This document shows positions 39,978-51,999 of a stretch of 64,000 bases of DNA, piece after piece. The stretch is from Mesostigma viride (Eukaryota; Streptophyta; Mesostigmatophyceae; Mesostigmatales; Mesostigmataceae). The notes beneath the pieces were generated by a model that was given only the letters and a program-made list of their open reading frames with translations, did no database searches and was not told the DNA's origin. Location: positions 306,001 through 370,000 of the forward strand of contig RPFO01000229.1 in NCBI GenBank assembly GCA_009746045.1, given 5' to 3'. The position numbers were made by a program, and so were the translations under genes. Positions within the stretch are counted from its first letter, which is position 1; each line of letters begins with the position of its first letter.

Positions 39978-40144
39978 ATCATGGCTATACAAGAGCTATG
40001 GCATGGCTTCTCAGCAGAGAGTGACTCCCTGCATGGGCACAGCATAACTAAATAGAGCTAGGCATCATCTGGAGTGTGGCACATCATAGGAAAACATGTA
40101 CATGGCTAAAGGAGACTCGTGAGTCAGCTGGTATGGAGCCTGTA

Positions 40145-40515
40145 ATTAATTAATTAATTAAACTCGTGCTCCCGTTGGGGAGTCACGGAGCACCGAAGTG
40201 CTTTTAATCCCTGTGTGTGCACTACAGGAGAAAGGGCAGAGACCCCCAGTCTCCTTCATGCCAAAGGCATGCCACAGCTGCAATCGGGCGCGGCTAGCTA
40301 AAAGGACAGGCTAACGATCCGGCAAACTGTGGGTGCAATAAGACCCATGTGAGCATATCATAGCAAGGAGCGTGGGCAAGTAATCTGAACATAGCCAGGG
40401 CGTAGCATGGCTGTACTAGGACTAGGCTATGGCTGGTTGTGTACCGTGCGTTGGCGGCACGTGACTAGGTGTGTTGGCACAGCTAGGCAACATTCTAGGC
40501 ATGGCTGCCTTAGCG
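40145..40515 (-). mobile_element. Short retroelement unit, family D
   Basis: Bounded by GCCTGTA (40138-40144 and 40516-40522), with a TTAA tail on the left. Its 3' hairpin is CTCCC-CAAC-GGGAG in element sense (40169-40182), a lengthened relative of the common one. The body does not match the other UTRs. Non-coding. A second, truncated tail of this family is at 40650-40685. Confidence 0.6.
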
Positions 40516-40540
40516 GCCTGTAGGAGGCTTACATGTACAT

Positions 40541-41139
40541 TAATTAATTAATTAATTAGTTAATTAATTAATTAATTAATAAATTAATTAATTAATTAAT
40601 TAATTAATTAGGAACATAACTCCGTTGGGAGTATTAATTAATTAATGAATTAGACTCGTGCTCCCATTGGGGAGTCACGGAGCATTAACCCCGATGGATG
40701 GATGGATGGGTGCAAACATTCCTACCGGTCTAATCTATCTACATTGGCTACATCTACGTTGGCTATATCTACGTTGGGAGTATATGTAGCACATAGCCCA
40801 GAGAAGGGGCATATGGCCTATCATACGTACATTCTAAGCTACTTCCTGCAAGGGTGGGAATGTAAAGGACCCTTGCTCTAGGTGCACCAGGGCACTTGCA
40901 TCCCCATGATCTTCAAGCTATGCCCAGCGAAGGGGGAGCCTGTCATGGGGGGGAAGATCAGCATAGCTATACAAAAAGCTAGGGCATGGCGTCTCAGCAG
41001 AGAGTGACTCCCTGCATGGGCACAACATAACTAAATAAAGCTAGGCATCATCTGGAGGGTGGCTCATCATAGGCACACATGTACATGATTAAATAAAAGC
41101 GCGTGGCTTAGCTGACCAGTATAGTGCCTCTAGGAGGCG
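40541..41139 (-). mobile_element. 3'-UTR-only unit with compound TTAA tails
   Basis: TSD TACATGTACAT (40530-40540 and 41140-41150). 40541-40790 is a pile-up of TTAA tails, a truncated LINE stem-loop (around 40620), a family-D tail and short CTACRTTGGCTAC repeats. 40790-41139 is a 3' UTR like those of subfamily B. Confidence 0.6.
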
Positions 41140-41189
41140 TACATGTACATGGCCACGGTCTATCTATTCTACACTACTGCTGTATTCCC

Positions 41190-42584
41190 CTAAGCTGGGG
41201 CGTCTGGAGTCGTTGGGGCCGCGGGGGTCGCCTGCCAGGGCTTGTGGCCGACGTAGATGGCCGCCCCCTTCCAGTACACCGGCTGCCCCGCCTTGGTCTG
41301 CCGGAGCTGGAGGTAGGTCGGCCATAGCTCCCGTCGCCGTTGTTGCTGCGCCAGGGTCAAGTCGTCGTCAAGGGTGAAGAGAGTCTTCGCGAGCCGCTTG
41401 CGGCGTCTGAGAAACGAAAGCTTGTCCGCTGGGGTCTGAAAGGTGAGAAGGAGCGGGGGCGCCCCTGCCTTACCCCGCGCGCGGGGAAGGCGGTGGGCGA
41501 CCAGCTCGATCTCACCGTTAAGGCCCATGCGACCAAGGATTTCTCTCTCAAACGCACGCGTAAGCTTCTCGGAATTCTCACCTTCCTCCATGGTGAAGTT
41601 CTTGACAATGACGTTGAGGCTGCGCTTGGCAAGCTCGGCCTCCTCGCGGAGGTCAAGCGTCTGCCGTTGGAGTTTGGCTGCGACGGCGGAGGTGGTGGAG
41701 GTGGTATGTTGCTTCAGCATGTCCGCCCAGGTGGTGATGGGGGGAGCATCGCCGGCCAGGCCAGCCGGGGCTGGCTTGGCGGCAATGTCCTTCACTGCCT
41801 GGGCGGCGAGGCCTGCGGTGTTCTGCAGAACCTCGATAGCGATGGCGTTGTCCTTAAGACGCTGGTCGATGTCGCGGAGCTGGGCGGTGATGGCGTCGGA
41901 GGTGGAGGTGGTGGCGGTGGAGGAGGCGAGGAGGGTGGAGGTGGCGGTGGAGATGGTGGAGGTGGCGGTGGAGAGGAGGGGACGCTCGGCAGTCAGCGTG
42001 CCGCCTATGGCCGCCACATCTGCAGCAATGGGGGCCACGTGCTGCTCGAGGGCCTCCTTAAGGAGTGAGCGGATGGAGGATTCGGTTAAGGTGGTGGTGA
42101 GGGGCTTGGGGGGCCAAAGCTCCCCGATGGAGCGTCCAAGGAGGGAAAAGAGAGCGAATTGCTGGAGGTGGGGGCGGTGGAGGCTGGGGAAGGGGTCGAA
42201 AGAGGGGATACGATTCCGGCGAGGGTCAAAGAGGCGACCTTGGGTGAAGAGCTGCTTGCATAGTGCAAGAAGCGAGGCGTGCGTTCCATAAAACACGCAG
42301 ACCAGGATGCGTTCCTCGGTAAGCGCGTCAAGGAAGCCGGGCTGGCTGGCTTCGGCGACAAAGTAGAGCTCTACCCAACTTGGCTCGGCAGAGCGGCTAC
42401 GCTTGGCTTCAGGCGACGCTGCTGGCGAGGCGGGCGCAGCAGGGGGCTGGACGACCGCTAGAGCTTGGCTAGTGGCGCCGTTGCCTTCTGGGCCGGTGGG
42501 CGAAGCTGCAGCCGGAGCTGCAGACGTATTTTCATTGCTGAGCGCAGCCGCCAGGCTGCGTTGCGTCGAGAGGCGTTTGCTCAT
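41190..42584 (-). CDS. Intact ORF1-like protein of ORF1-only retroelement (subfamily B)
   Basis: A single uninterrupted frame of 464 codons from ATG 42584 (MSKRLSTQRSLAAALSNENTS). Order: a Pro/Ala/Ser-rich N-terminus with a basic patch (AKRSRS); a hydrophobic segment (ILVCVFYGTHASLLALCKQL); a Thr/Ser-rich linker; a likely coiled coil at about residues 215-260 (QLRDIDQRLKDNAIAIEVL); an RRM-like start (SLNVIVKNF); HRLPRARGKAG; a basic C-terminal domain (TLFTLDDDLTLAQQQRRREL); and an Ala/Pro/Thr tail. It resembles LINE ORF1 proteins, which coat element RNA as multimers. No reverse transcriptase is linked to it. Keeping a frame open while all other copies are broken suggests recent activity or selection. 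Whether it helps its own RNA to use the LINE-A ORF2 is inference. Confidence 0.8.
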   Translation of the reverse strand: MSKRLSTQRSLAAALSNENTSAAPAAASPTGPEGNGATSQALAVVQPPAAPASPAASPEAKRSRSAEPSWVELYFVAEASQPGFLDALTEERILVCVFYGTHASLLALCKQLFTQGRLFDPRRNRIPSFDPFPSLHRPHLQQFALFSLLGRSIGELWPPKPLTTTLTESSIRSLLKEALEQHVAPIAADVAAIGGTLTAERPLLSTATSTISTATSTLLASSTATTSTSDAITAQLRDIDQRLKDNAIAIEVLQNTAGLAAQAVKDIAAKPAPAGLAGDAPPITTWADMLKQHTTSTTSAVAAKLQRQTLDLREEAELAKRSLNVIVKNFTMEEGENSEKLTRAFEREILGRMGLNGEIELVAHRLPRARGKAGAPPLLLTFQTPADKLSFLRRRKRLAKTLFTLDDDLTLAQQQRRRELWPTYLQLRQTKAGQPVYWKGAAIYVGHKPWQATPAAPTTPDAPA

Positions 42585-42796
42585 CGTATATTGCGTAATA
42601 GCTTCGGAAAATTATATCAGCATGTGATATTGCGTAATAGCTTCGGAAAATTATATCAGCATGTGCGTCGCAAAAAGACGCGTTGATTGTGATATTCACG
42701 GCTAAATTCGGTGCTCAAACGTGAAAGTTATGAGCTCCGCCGTCAGCCATGGCTACCTCGTGGCTCGTTTTTCCTGATATATAAGTGATAATCTCA

Positions 42797-43211
42797 TGGT
42801 AGGTCGGCCATAGCTCCCGTCGCCGTTGTTGCTGCGCCAGGGTCAAGTCGTCGTCAAGGGTGAAGAGAGTCTTCGCGAGCCGCTTGCGGCGTCGGAGAAA
42901 AGAAAGCTTGTCCGCCGGGGTCTTAAAGGTGAGAAGGAGCGGGGGCGCCCCTGCCTTACCCCGCGCGCGGGGAAGGCGGTGGGCGACCAGCTCGATCTCA
43001 CCAGTAAGGCCCATGCGACTAAGAATTTCTCTCTCAAACGCACGTGCAAGCTTCTCGGAATTCTCACCTTCCTCCATGTCGAGGTTCTTGACAAATTATG
43101 ACGTTAAGGCTGCGCTTGGCGAGCTCGGCCTCCTCGCGGAGGTCAAGCGTCTGCGGCCGCTGCATGGAGCTGGGCTGCGACGGCGGAGGTGGTGGAGGTG
43201 GTATGCTGCTT
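42797..43211 (-). pseudogene. ORF1-like protein fragment (subfamily B)
   Basis: Partial ORF1 in the same orientation as the intact gene and directly 5' of that element's 5' UTR. It begins at the outer TSD (43212) and ends at the GGTAGGTCGG site. Contains a CATG insertion (43163-43166), a 3-base CGG-type insertion near 43154 and an AATT-type insertion near 43095, so no frame persists. The 5' UTR between it and 42584 has a 46-base duplication (about 42590-42667). Confidence 0.7.
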
Positions 43212-43364
43212 ATTAGAGAGATACACTGGTTTGAATACAGGGGGGTCTGCATGACCATGACCGCGATTTGTTGACCCTAGGTCACAAGTCATGTGCTGAA
43301 ACGACTAAAAATGATCATCCATAGTCCAAATATGAAAGATCTTTTACCTGGGTTGCCTTCTTAA
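43212..43364. mobile_element. Right remnant of TTAA-element copy and unassigned flank
   Basis: 43212-43300 continues the element whose left part ends at 15141: ATTAGAGAGATACACTGG and onward, with an extra CATG at 43250-43253 relative to 24870. After 43300 the match stops, and the next 65 bases are unassigned. Confidence 0.55.
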
Positions 43365-43400
43365 TTAATAAATTAATTAATTAATTAAAATCATAGCTCC

Positions 43401-45420
43401 CTGTCTGTAGTTATCAAAAAACGCTACGAGCCACGAGGTAGCCATGGCTGACGGCGGAGCTCATAACTTTCACGTTTGAGCACCGAATTTAGTCGTGAAT
43501 ATCACAATCGCTTCGTCTACGCACATGCTGATATAATTTTCCGACGCTATTACGCAATATACGATGAGCAAACGCCCATCGACGCAACGCAGCCTGACGG
43601 CTGCGCTCTGCAATGAAAATTCTGCAGCTCCGGCTGCAGCTTCGCCATCAGGGCCGGAAGGCAATGGTGACACTAGTCGCGCACTGGTGGTCGCCCAGAA
43701 CCCTCCCGGGCTTTCCTCGCCCTCTGCATCGCCCGACCCAAAGCGCAGTCGCCCAGGCGAACCTGGCTGGTCTGAGCGTGATTTTGACGTTGATAGGCTC
43801 TTTACCACCTTCGACGTCAACAGGCCTGCCTTTTTCGACATGCCACCCATCAAGATACTGGAGCTCGTATTTTACGGGTCACACGCCTCACTGCTGGCCC
43901 TGTGCCAGCAACTCCATCTCAACACCCAGTCTTTCCGCAACGGAGCTGACGGCCGGTATTCCCATCGCGTCTCAGACTCGTCGACCAACCTGGCCGGCTG
44001 GTCTCGCCCCCGCCTTCAGCTCGCGGCTCTCTTTACCCTCACTAAGCGCTCGGCCGATGACCTTCTGCACCCCGCCCCCATTACCGAATCCACCTTCGTC
44101 CACCACCTCCACGCCGCCCTCTCACAGCACGTGACGCCCATTGCTGCAGATGTGGCAGCTGTGGGTCGCACGCTGGCTGCTGAGCTCCCCACCATCCCCA
44201 CGGCCGCCACCGCCACCCTCCTCGCCTCCACCCCCCCCCCCCTTCGCCTCCACCGATTCCATCACCGCCCAGCTCCGCGACATCGACCAGCGTCTTAAGG
44301 ACAATGCCATCGCTATCGAGGTCCTGCAGAACACCGCAGGCCTCACCGCCCAGGCGGTGAAGGACATTGCCGCCAAGCCAGCCCCTGCTGGCCTGGCCGG
44401 CGATGCTCCTCCCATCACGACCTGGGCGGATCGACATGCGCTTAAGCAGCATACCACCTCCACCACCTCCGCCGTCGCAGCCCAGCTCCAGCGGCAGACG
44501 CTTGACCTCCGCGAGGAGGCCGAGCTTGCCAAGCGCAGCCTTAACGTCATTGTCAAGAACTTCACCATGGAGGAAGGTGAGAATTCCGAGCTTGCACGTG
44601 CGTTTGAGAGAGAAATTCTTAGTCGCATGGGCCTTACTGGTGAGATCGAGCTGGTCGCCCACCGCCTTCCCCGCGCGCGGGGTAAGGCAGGGGCGCCCCC
44701 GCTCCTTCTCACCTTTAAGACCCCGGCGGACAAGCTTTCTTTTCTCCGACGCCGCAAGCGGCTCGCGAAGACTCTCTTCACCCTTGACGACGACTTGACC
44801 CGGCTGGCGCAGCAACAACGGCGACGGGAGCTATGGCCGACCTACCTCCAGCTCCGGCAGACCAAGGCGGGGCAGCGCGCGCCGGGGTACTGGAAGGGGG
44901 CGGCCATCTACGTCGGCCACAAGCCCTGGCAGGCGACCCCCGCGGCCCCAACGACTCCAGACGCCCCAGCTTAGGGGAATACAGCAGTAGTAGTGCAGAA
45001 TAGATAGACCGTGGCCATGTACATGTAAGCCTCCTACAGGCTCTATACCAGCTGACTCACGAGTCTCCTCTAGCCATGTACATGTGTGCCTATGATGTGC
45101 CACACTCCAGATGATGCCTAGCTCTATTTAGTTATGCTGTGCCCATGCAGGGAGTCACTCTCTGCTGAGAAGTCATGCCATAGCTCTTCTATAGCCATGA
45201 TGATCTTCCCCCACATGCCACGCTCCCCCTTAACTGGGCATAGCGCGATACATCATGAGGGTGCAGGTGCCTTGGTGCACCTAGAGCAAGTGTTGTTTAC
45301 ATTCCCACCCTTGCAGGAAGTCGCTTAGAATGTATTATAGGCTCATATGCCCCGGCTTCTCTGGGCTATGTGCTACATATACTCCCAACGGAGTTATGTT
45401 CCTAATTAATTAATTAATTA
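43401..45420 (+). mobile_element. ORF1-only retroelement, subfamily B, full-length copy
   Basis: TSD ATAGCT(C/T)C at 43393-43400 and 45421-45428, in the stem-loop region of a minus-strand element. It contains a 5' UTR with the conserved GCCACGAGGTAGCCATGG block, ORF1 (43564-44974), a full 3' UTR, the ACTCC-CAAC-GGAGT hairpin (45380-45393) and a TTAA tail. Net about 2.0 kb, the full size of the family. Confidence 0.82.
43564..44974 (+). pseudogene. ORF1-like protein (subfamily B), broken by short insertions
   Basis: Starts MSKRPSTQRSLTAALCNENS at ATG 43564 and ends in the usual Ala/Pro tail at 44974. The frame changes near 44225-44240 (C run). Extra bases include GA-TC-GA at 44429-44434, a GC pair at 44437-44440, a 3-base CGG at about 44800 and a 6-base GC run at about 44875; some of these compensate one another. 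The intact copy at 41190-42584 lacks all of them. Confidence 0.78.
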
Positions 45421-45662
45421 ATAGCTTCGTGGGGAGCATATGTAACACATAGCCCTGAGAAAGGGGCATCTACTATGGGTTTGTAATACAATCAGGGCGA
45501 CAACCTGCAGGTGTAGGATGTACAACTATCACCTGCTCTGGGTGCACAAGGTGCACCTGCACCGCCATGATGGTTCATGCCTCCTATAAAAAAGCACAAG
45601 CACACAGGGCGGCTTGAGGAGAGGGCCTAGAAGGCCTGCATGACCTATGGGGTGGAAGGTAT

Positions 45663-46003
45663 TAGATGAAATAAAATTAAATTATACTGACATGCCTCCG
45701 TTGCCGGGAGATCATGTAGTAGCACATATTCCATGATGGACTGTGGGTGGGGTGGAGGAAGCCGCGTAATCGAACTATTCTAACTCTAAGCATATAGTCT
45801 AGAAAATCCTAACTACACTACTCATCAAAACGCCTCCTCCTCTTGGGGGGAGCCGGGGAGGGGGCTTGCCCACAGGGTCGGGCGTGTGCGCCTTGACAAT
45901 CTTCTGCCACCGCGTCTTGTCCTGCATGGCAGTCCAAAGACGGGAGAGAGAGTGGATGCGGTGCTCAAACTGGGCTGGGACCACTAGGTCGTCCAGCAAC
46001 ATC
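45663..46003 (-). pseudogene. LINE-A ORF2 3'-end fragment
   Basis: 341-bp insertion with TSD TGGAAGGTAT (45653-45662 and 46004-46013) in a 3' UTR. Encodes the last 67 codons of ORF2 (MLLDDLVVPAQFEHRIHSLS...) followed by the LINE-A 3' UTR and tail. Shows AG-T-AG at 45718-45722. Confidence 0.85.
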
Positions 46004-46272
46004 TGGAAGGTATGTGGCTAGGCTATAGCTGGTGTACACATGGCATCTCAGCAGAGAGTAACTCCCTGCATAGGCATAGCATGGCTAAATTCTTAATGCA
46101 ACATCCATGGGAGGTCCCATTATTATAGGCATGGCGTAGCTAAATACTGAAGGCATCATCCATGGGGGCCATGCGCGTGGCGGCCACATGCTAGGCTAAG
46201 CCTGACTAATCTACACTACTGGTATATGTTCCCTAGTCTGAGGTGGCAGGAGGTGCCTGCCAGGGCTTGTGG

Positions 46273-46605
46273 TCAACGTGGATGACCGCCCCCCTCCAGT
46301 ATACCGGCTTCCCCCCTAGCTGCTTTCTGCCGGAGCTGAAGGTAGCTCGGCCATAGCTCGCGTCGCCGCTGTTGCTGGGCCAGGGTCAAGTCGTCGTCCA
46401 GCGTGAAGCGAGTCTCCGAGAGCTTCTTGCGGCATTTAAGGAACGCCAGCTTGTCCGCCATGGACTTAAAGGTGAGAAGCACGGGTGCCGGGCCAGCCTT
46501 ACCCCGCGCGCGGGGGAGGCGGACAGCCGACATCCGCAGCTCACCAGTGACTTGCATGGGGGCAAGAATGTCGCGCTTAAATGCCGTGAGAAGGCTCGTC
46601 GCCTT
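46273..46605 (-). pseudogene. ORF1-like protein C-terminal fragment (subfamily A)
   Basis: Covers ALKRDILAPM, RLPRARGKAGPAPVLLTFK and TRFTLDDDLTLAQQQRRREL. A CT-AG-CT insertion at 46316-46321 disrupts the end. Confidence 0.75.
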
Positions 46606-46772
46606 CTTGGGTCACAGAACTTCAAGTATCCAGGCAACGTTGAGATGGAGATTCCACAGTGACGTGATTGAAGGAACCACAACCCCTTGTAGACGCAAAG
46701 ACAAGCTCGTGCCCTAGACGTCTTCTGTGGAACTGCAAGTAGTCTAGTACCAAAGGGTTTTACGAATGGAAA

Positions 46773-47060
46773 ACAATTAATTCATTTGAACATTAATTAA
46801 TTGATTAATTGATTAATTAATTGATTGATTAATTAATTGATTAATCAATTAATTAATTAATTATAGGAACATAACTCCGAACTGGGAGTACCGTAGTTTT
46901 CTGATTTGGCACGCCGCAAAGGTGAAAACCATTTGCGTTCAGTGCCGGTCCGCGGAAAACGCGGAAAAACGCGATCTGCAAATGAATCCATACCGGAATC
47001 GAACTGGGGACCTCTCGCACCCACTTTTGCTGACTATAGGACGGACGTCTCCTGATCCTA
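46773..47060 (-). mobile_element. SINE-like unit: tRNA-Pro-like half with LINE 3' tail
   Basis: On the minus strand, GGGTGCGAGAGGTCCC followed by CAGTTCGATTCCGG (46993-47024) matches the 3' half of eukaryotic tRNA-Pro, including a B-box. About 100 bases further on come the stem-loop ACTCC-GAACTG-GGAGT (46874-46889), ATGTTCCTATAATT and a long TTAA/TTGATT tail (46773-46864). A Pol III promoter half joined to a LINE-type 3' end is the build of a SINE. The tRNA 5' half is missing or unrecognisable, and the 5' boundary and TSD are not resolved. Confidence 0.5.
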
Positions 47061-47411
47061 AGGCATCGCCAGTCAACCGCAAAAGTTCTCCTTTCCGGGG
47101 AGTGATGCAAGCCATTCGGATTTGGTACTAGATAAATCATTCGAGATCTGTGTGTGTAGGAGTACTACACACGTGTCCACTCGAGACTTGTTCAGTCTCG
47201 ACACCGTAGTGGCTTTAATCAAATTGCGAATAATTGTTTTTTTGAGGGTTTTTTTGCATGGATTTGACACTTTACGGGGAACTTTAGTTCAGCCCGGGTT
47301 AGGTAAATTTCAAGCCCGGGAGCTTGTGTATATGGCAGTAGTCAGGGTGCCTAGTTCAGTGTGACAGTGTCTGACTTGAATTCTAACCTATCGAGTACAT
47401 TAATCAGGCCG
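47061..47411. other. No gene recognised
   Basis: 350 bases without supported features. It may include the 5' part of the SINE-like unit or flanking single-copy DNA. Confidence 0.4.
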
Positions 47412-47988
47412 GGAGCCAATTTTCGGAAGAACTGTTAGGTTCGTCAGAATTGGCGAAGCTTATTAGGCCGTACACGTGAGAAAACATAGGAAGAGGGGAT
47501 GAAAATCCGTCAATCCATCCATCCATCCATCGATCCATCCATCCGCGGCTAACAGGCTTCGGGGACAGCCTCTAAATAGTCCCCCGTTCCACTACCATGC
47601 ATCGACCTACCAGTCGACTGCATGAGACACATGGTGGTGCCGGTATCTCGGGCTAGAACGACAGCTCTCAGCAGCCAGATTAGCAACACCCAACGCATGC
47701 TAGATTTTCTACGCCTCTGCGTTGCACAAGCATCCCCGAATACCCAGAGCAGGCGGCAGGCTCGCATCCTACGCCTGCAGGACAAAATCAATGCGATGAA
47801 AAGCACTATTTCCTCCGCTTCCCTTCCCCCCTCCGTTCCACCCCCACCTCCACCCCCCGCCGCATCCACCCCCATCATCCATCGCCGTTCTCCCCTGGTG
47901 GGCCAGCAGGCATCCTTGGCCCTTGCCACTTTCAACACACGCACATTGCTAGCAGATGACGACCATAGCTGCCGGGTAGAGGAGCTTG

Positions 47989-48633
47989 CCACCGCCCTTG
48001 AGAGCTTGCATGACACCGCCGGCCTCACCGCCCAAGCGGTGCAGGAAATCGCTGCCCAGCCGGCACCTGCTGGCCCGGCCAGTGATGTTCCCTCCACCTG
48101 GGCGGACTTGCTTAAGCATCATACCACCTCCACCACCTCCACCATCGCGGCACAACTCAAGCAACAAGCCCTCGACCTTCGCGAGGAGGCCGAGATCAAC
48201 AAGCGCAGCCACAACGTCATCGTCAAGCACCTCGACCAGCCGGCAGGTGAGACCCCGACGAGCCTTCTCACGGCACTTAAGCGCGACATTCTTGCCCCCA
48301 TGCAACTCACTGGTGAGCTGCCGGACATGTCGGCTGTCCGCCTCCCCCGCGCGCGGGGTAAGGCTGGCCCGGCACCCGTGCTTAATTCTCACCTTTAAGT
48401 CCATGGGGGACAAGCTGGCGTTCCTTAAATGCCGCAAGAAGCTCTCGGAGACTCGCTTCACGCTGGACGACGACTTGACCCTGGCCCGGCCAGCAACAGC
48501 GGCGACGCGAGCCGACCTACCTTCAGCTCCGGCATGCAGCGCGCAGGAGGGAAGCCGGTGTACTGGAGGGGGGCGGTCATCCACGTTGACCACAAGCCAT
48601 GGCATGCAGGCCCCCCCTGCCACCCCAGACTAG
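47989..48633 (+). pseudogene. ORF1-like protein, C-terminal half (subfamily A)
   Basis: From TALESLHDTAGLTAQAV to the C-terminal tail. Broken by TT-AA-TT (48382-48387), CC-GG-CC (48486-48491), CA-TG-CA (48533-48538 and 48603-48608) and a 6-base deletion near 48510. Confidence 0.82.
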
Positions 48634-49109
48634 GGAACCTATACCAGTAGTGTAGATTAGTCAGGCCTAGCCTAGCATGTGGCCCACGCGCATGTGCGCC
48701 CATAATGGCCCCCATTGATGATGCTTTCACTATTTAGCCGCGCCCAGCCTACAACGGGACCTCCCATGGATGATTTAGCCACGCCATGCCTATGCAGGGA
48801 GTTACTCTCTGCTGAGATGCCATGTGTACACCAGCTATAGCCTAGCCACATATACCTTCCACCCCATGTGTCATGCAGGCCTTCTAGGCCCTCTCCTCAA
48901 GCCCCCCCTGGGTGCCTGTGCTTGGTAAGGAGGCATGAACCCTCATGGCGGTGCAGTTGCACCTTGTCGGCACCCAGAGCAGGTGATAGTTGTACATCCT
49001 CCACCTGCAGGTTGTAGCCCTGATTGTATTACAAACCCATAGATGCCCCTTTCTCAGGGCTATGTGTTACATATGCTCCCAACGGAGCTATGATTTTAAT
49101 TAATTAATT
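47989..49109 (+). mobile_element. ORF1-only retroelement, subfamily A, 5'-truncated, nested in LINE-A ORF2
   Basis: TSD AGAGGAGCTTG (47978-47988 and 49110-49120). It carries the ORF1 part 47989-48633, the complete 3' UTR, the stem-loop (49076-49089) and a TTAA tail. The long apparent fusion frame 47622-48398 (ORF2 start joined to the ORF1 helix) is produced by this insertion. Confidence 0.88.
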
Positions 49110-49530
49110 AGAGGAGCTTGTCGCATTTTGCATTGCACATCGTGTATCTATCCTAGGCGTGCAGGAGCACCGTCGCCAGGTGCCATTTGGCACGGTGAGC
49201 ACTATAACCGCCTTACAGGCGGTTGGCGTTTCTACTAATTCGCTGGAAGTGGGACGCCAGGCCAAGGTGGTGTTGGTCTTTTGTGTTCGCTGTTGGCAGT
49301 TGCTAGCCTCAGTACGCTTAAGTTTCTAACACCACGCCTTATGGTACCACATTTCACCTCCGTCGAGGGGCGGTCTAAACACCACCTCACGGTAGGGGTG
49401 GGAGTTGGTGGCCGTAAGTTTGCTCAGTTGGACAAGGATTCTAAGTGAGCAAACTTTCGGCGCGCAACGCGCGGCTTGTTCAGGAAGTACGGCAAATCGA
49501 AAAATGCCTAGGCACTTTTGGATTCGACTA

Positions 49531-49622
49531 GGCATTTTTTTTCCAGGACTAGATCTGACAGAAAAATGCCTAGGCAATGCCTAGGCATTTTTCTGTCAGA
49601 TCTAGTCCTGAAAAAAAAATGC
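49531..49622. repeat. Near-perfect palindrome
   Basis: Arms 49545-49576 and 49578-49609 are perfect 32-base inverted copies around one central A, built on AATGCCTAGGCA. With one mismatch the pairing extends through T-run/A-run flanks to about 49531-49622. It lies 190 bases upstream of the zinc-finger gene start. Confidence 0.92.
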
Positions 49623-49797
49623 CTAGGCATTTTTTTGTCAGATCTAGTCGGTCGCAACTACCGTAGTAGCGAGGCATTTTATGCGAGCTCGACTGCTCGG
49701 CATTTTGGGTTTAACGGACTGCACTGCACTTCGAATTTGAATGAAAGCAACGTTGAACACGTTTTAAGGTGAGCTCAGTGGGTGAGAACAAGCGGAA

Positions 49798-51999
<2,202 letters not shown>

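Larger units (their letters stand above)
15142..43211 (-). mobile_element. ORF1-only retroelement, subfamily B, outer layer of nest
   Basis: Flanked by the 11-bp duplication ATTAGAGAGAT (15131-15141 and 43212-43222). The minus-strand element has its TTAAT tail and 3' stem-loop at 15142-15189. Its 3' UTR can be followed in pieces at 22318-22345, 24546-24668, 26406-26451, 39978-40144, 40516-40540 and 41140-41189, and its intact ORF1 lies at 41190-42584. A second, 5'-truncated ORF1 fragment in the same orientation (about 42797-43211) sits at its 5' side, so the insertion may be a composite or dimer. All other elements between 15.2 and 41.1 kb are later insertions into it. Confidence 0.65.
45429..46605 (-). 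mobile_element. ORF1-only retroelement, subfamily A, interrupted copy
   Basis: Minus-strand tail at about 43365-43392, split there by the subfamily-B element, then stem-loop and 3' UTR (45429-45662 and 46004-46270) and ORF1 C-terminal part (46273 to about 46600). 5'-truncated; the right boundary near 46605 has no clear duplication. Confidence 0.7.

Noticed and set aside
24833-43222. ATTAGAGAGAT as a recombination breakpoint motif
   Set aside because: First noticed as a recurring junction; each occurrence is either the intact site or a TSD copy, so two independent insertions explain it.
46993-47026. A functional tRNA-Pro gene
   Set aside because: Only the 3' half is recognisable; the acceptor and D arms do not pair, so it is treated as part of a SINE-like repeat.
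47622-48398. Apparent fusion protein joining an ORF2 N-terminus to an ORF1 coiled coil
   Set aside because: Explained by a 5'-truncated ORF1-only element inserted in LINE-A ORF2, with TSD AGAGGAGCTTG at 47978 and 49110.
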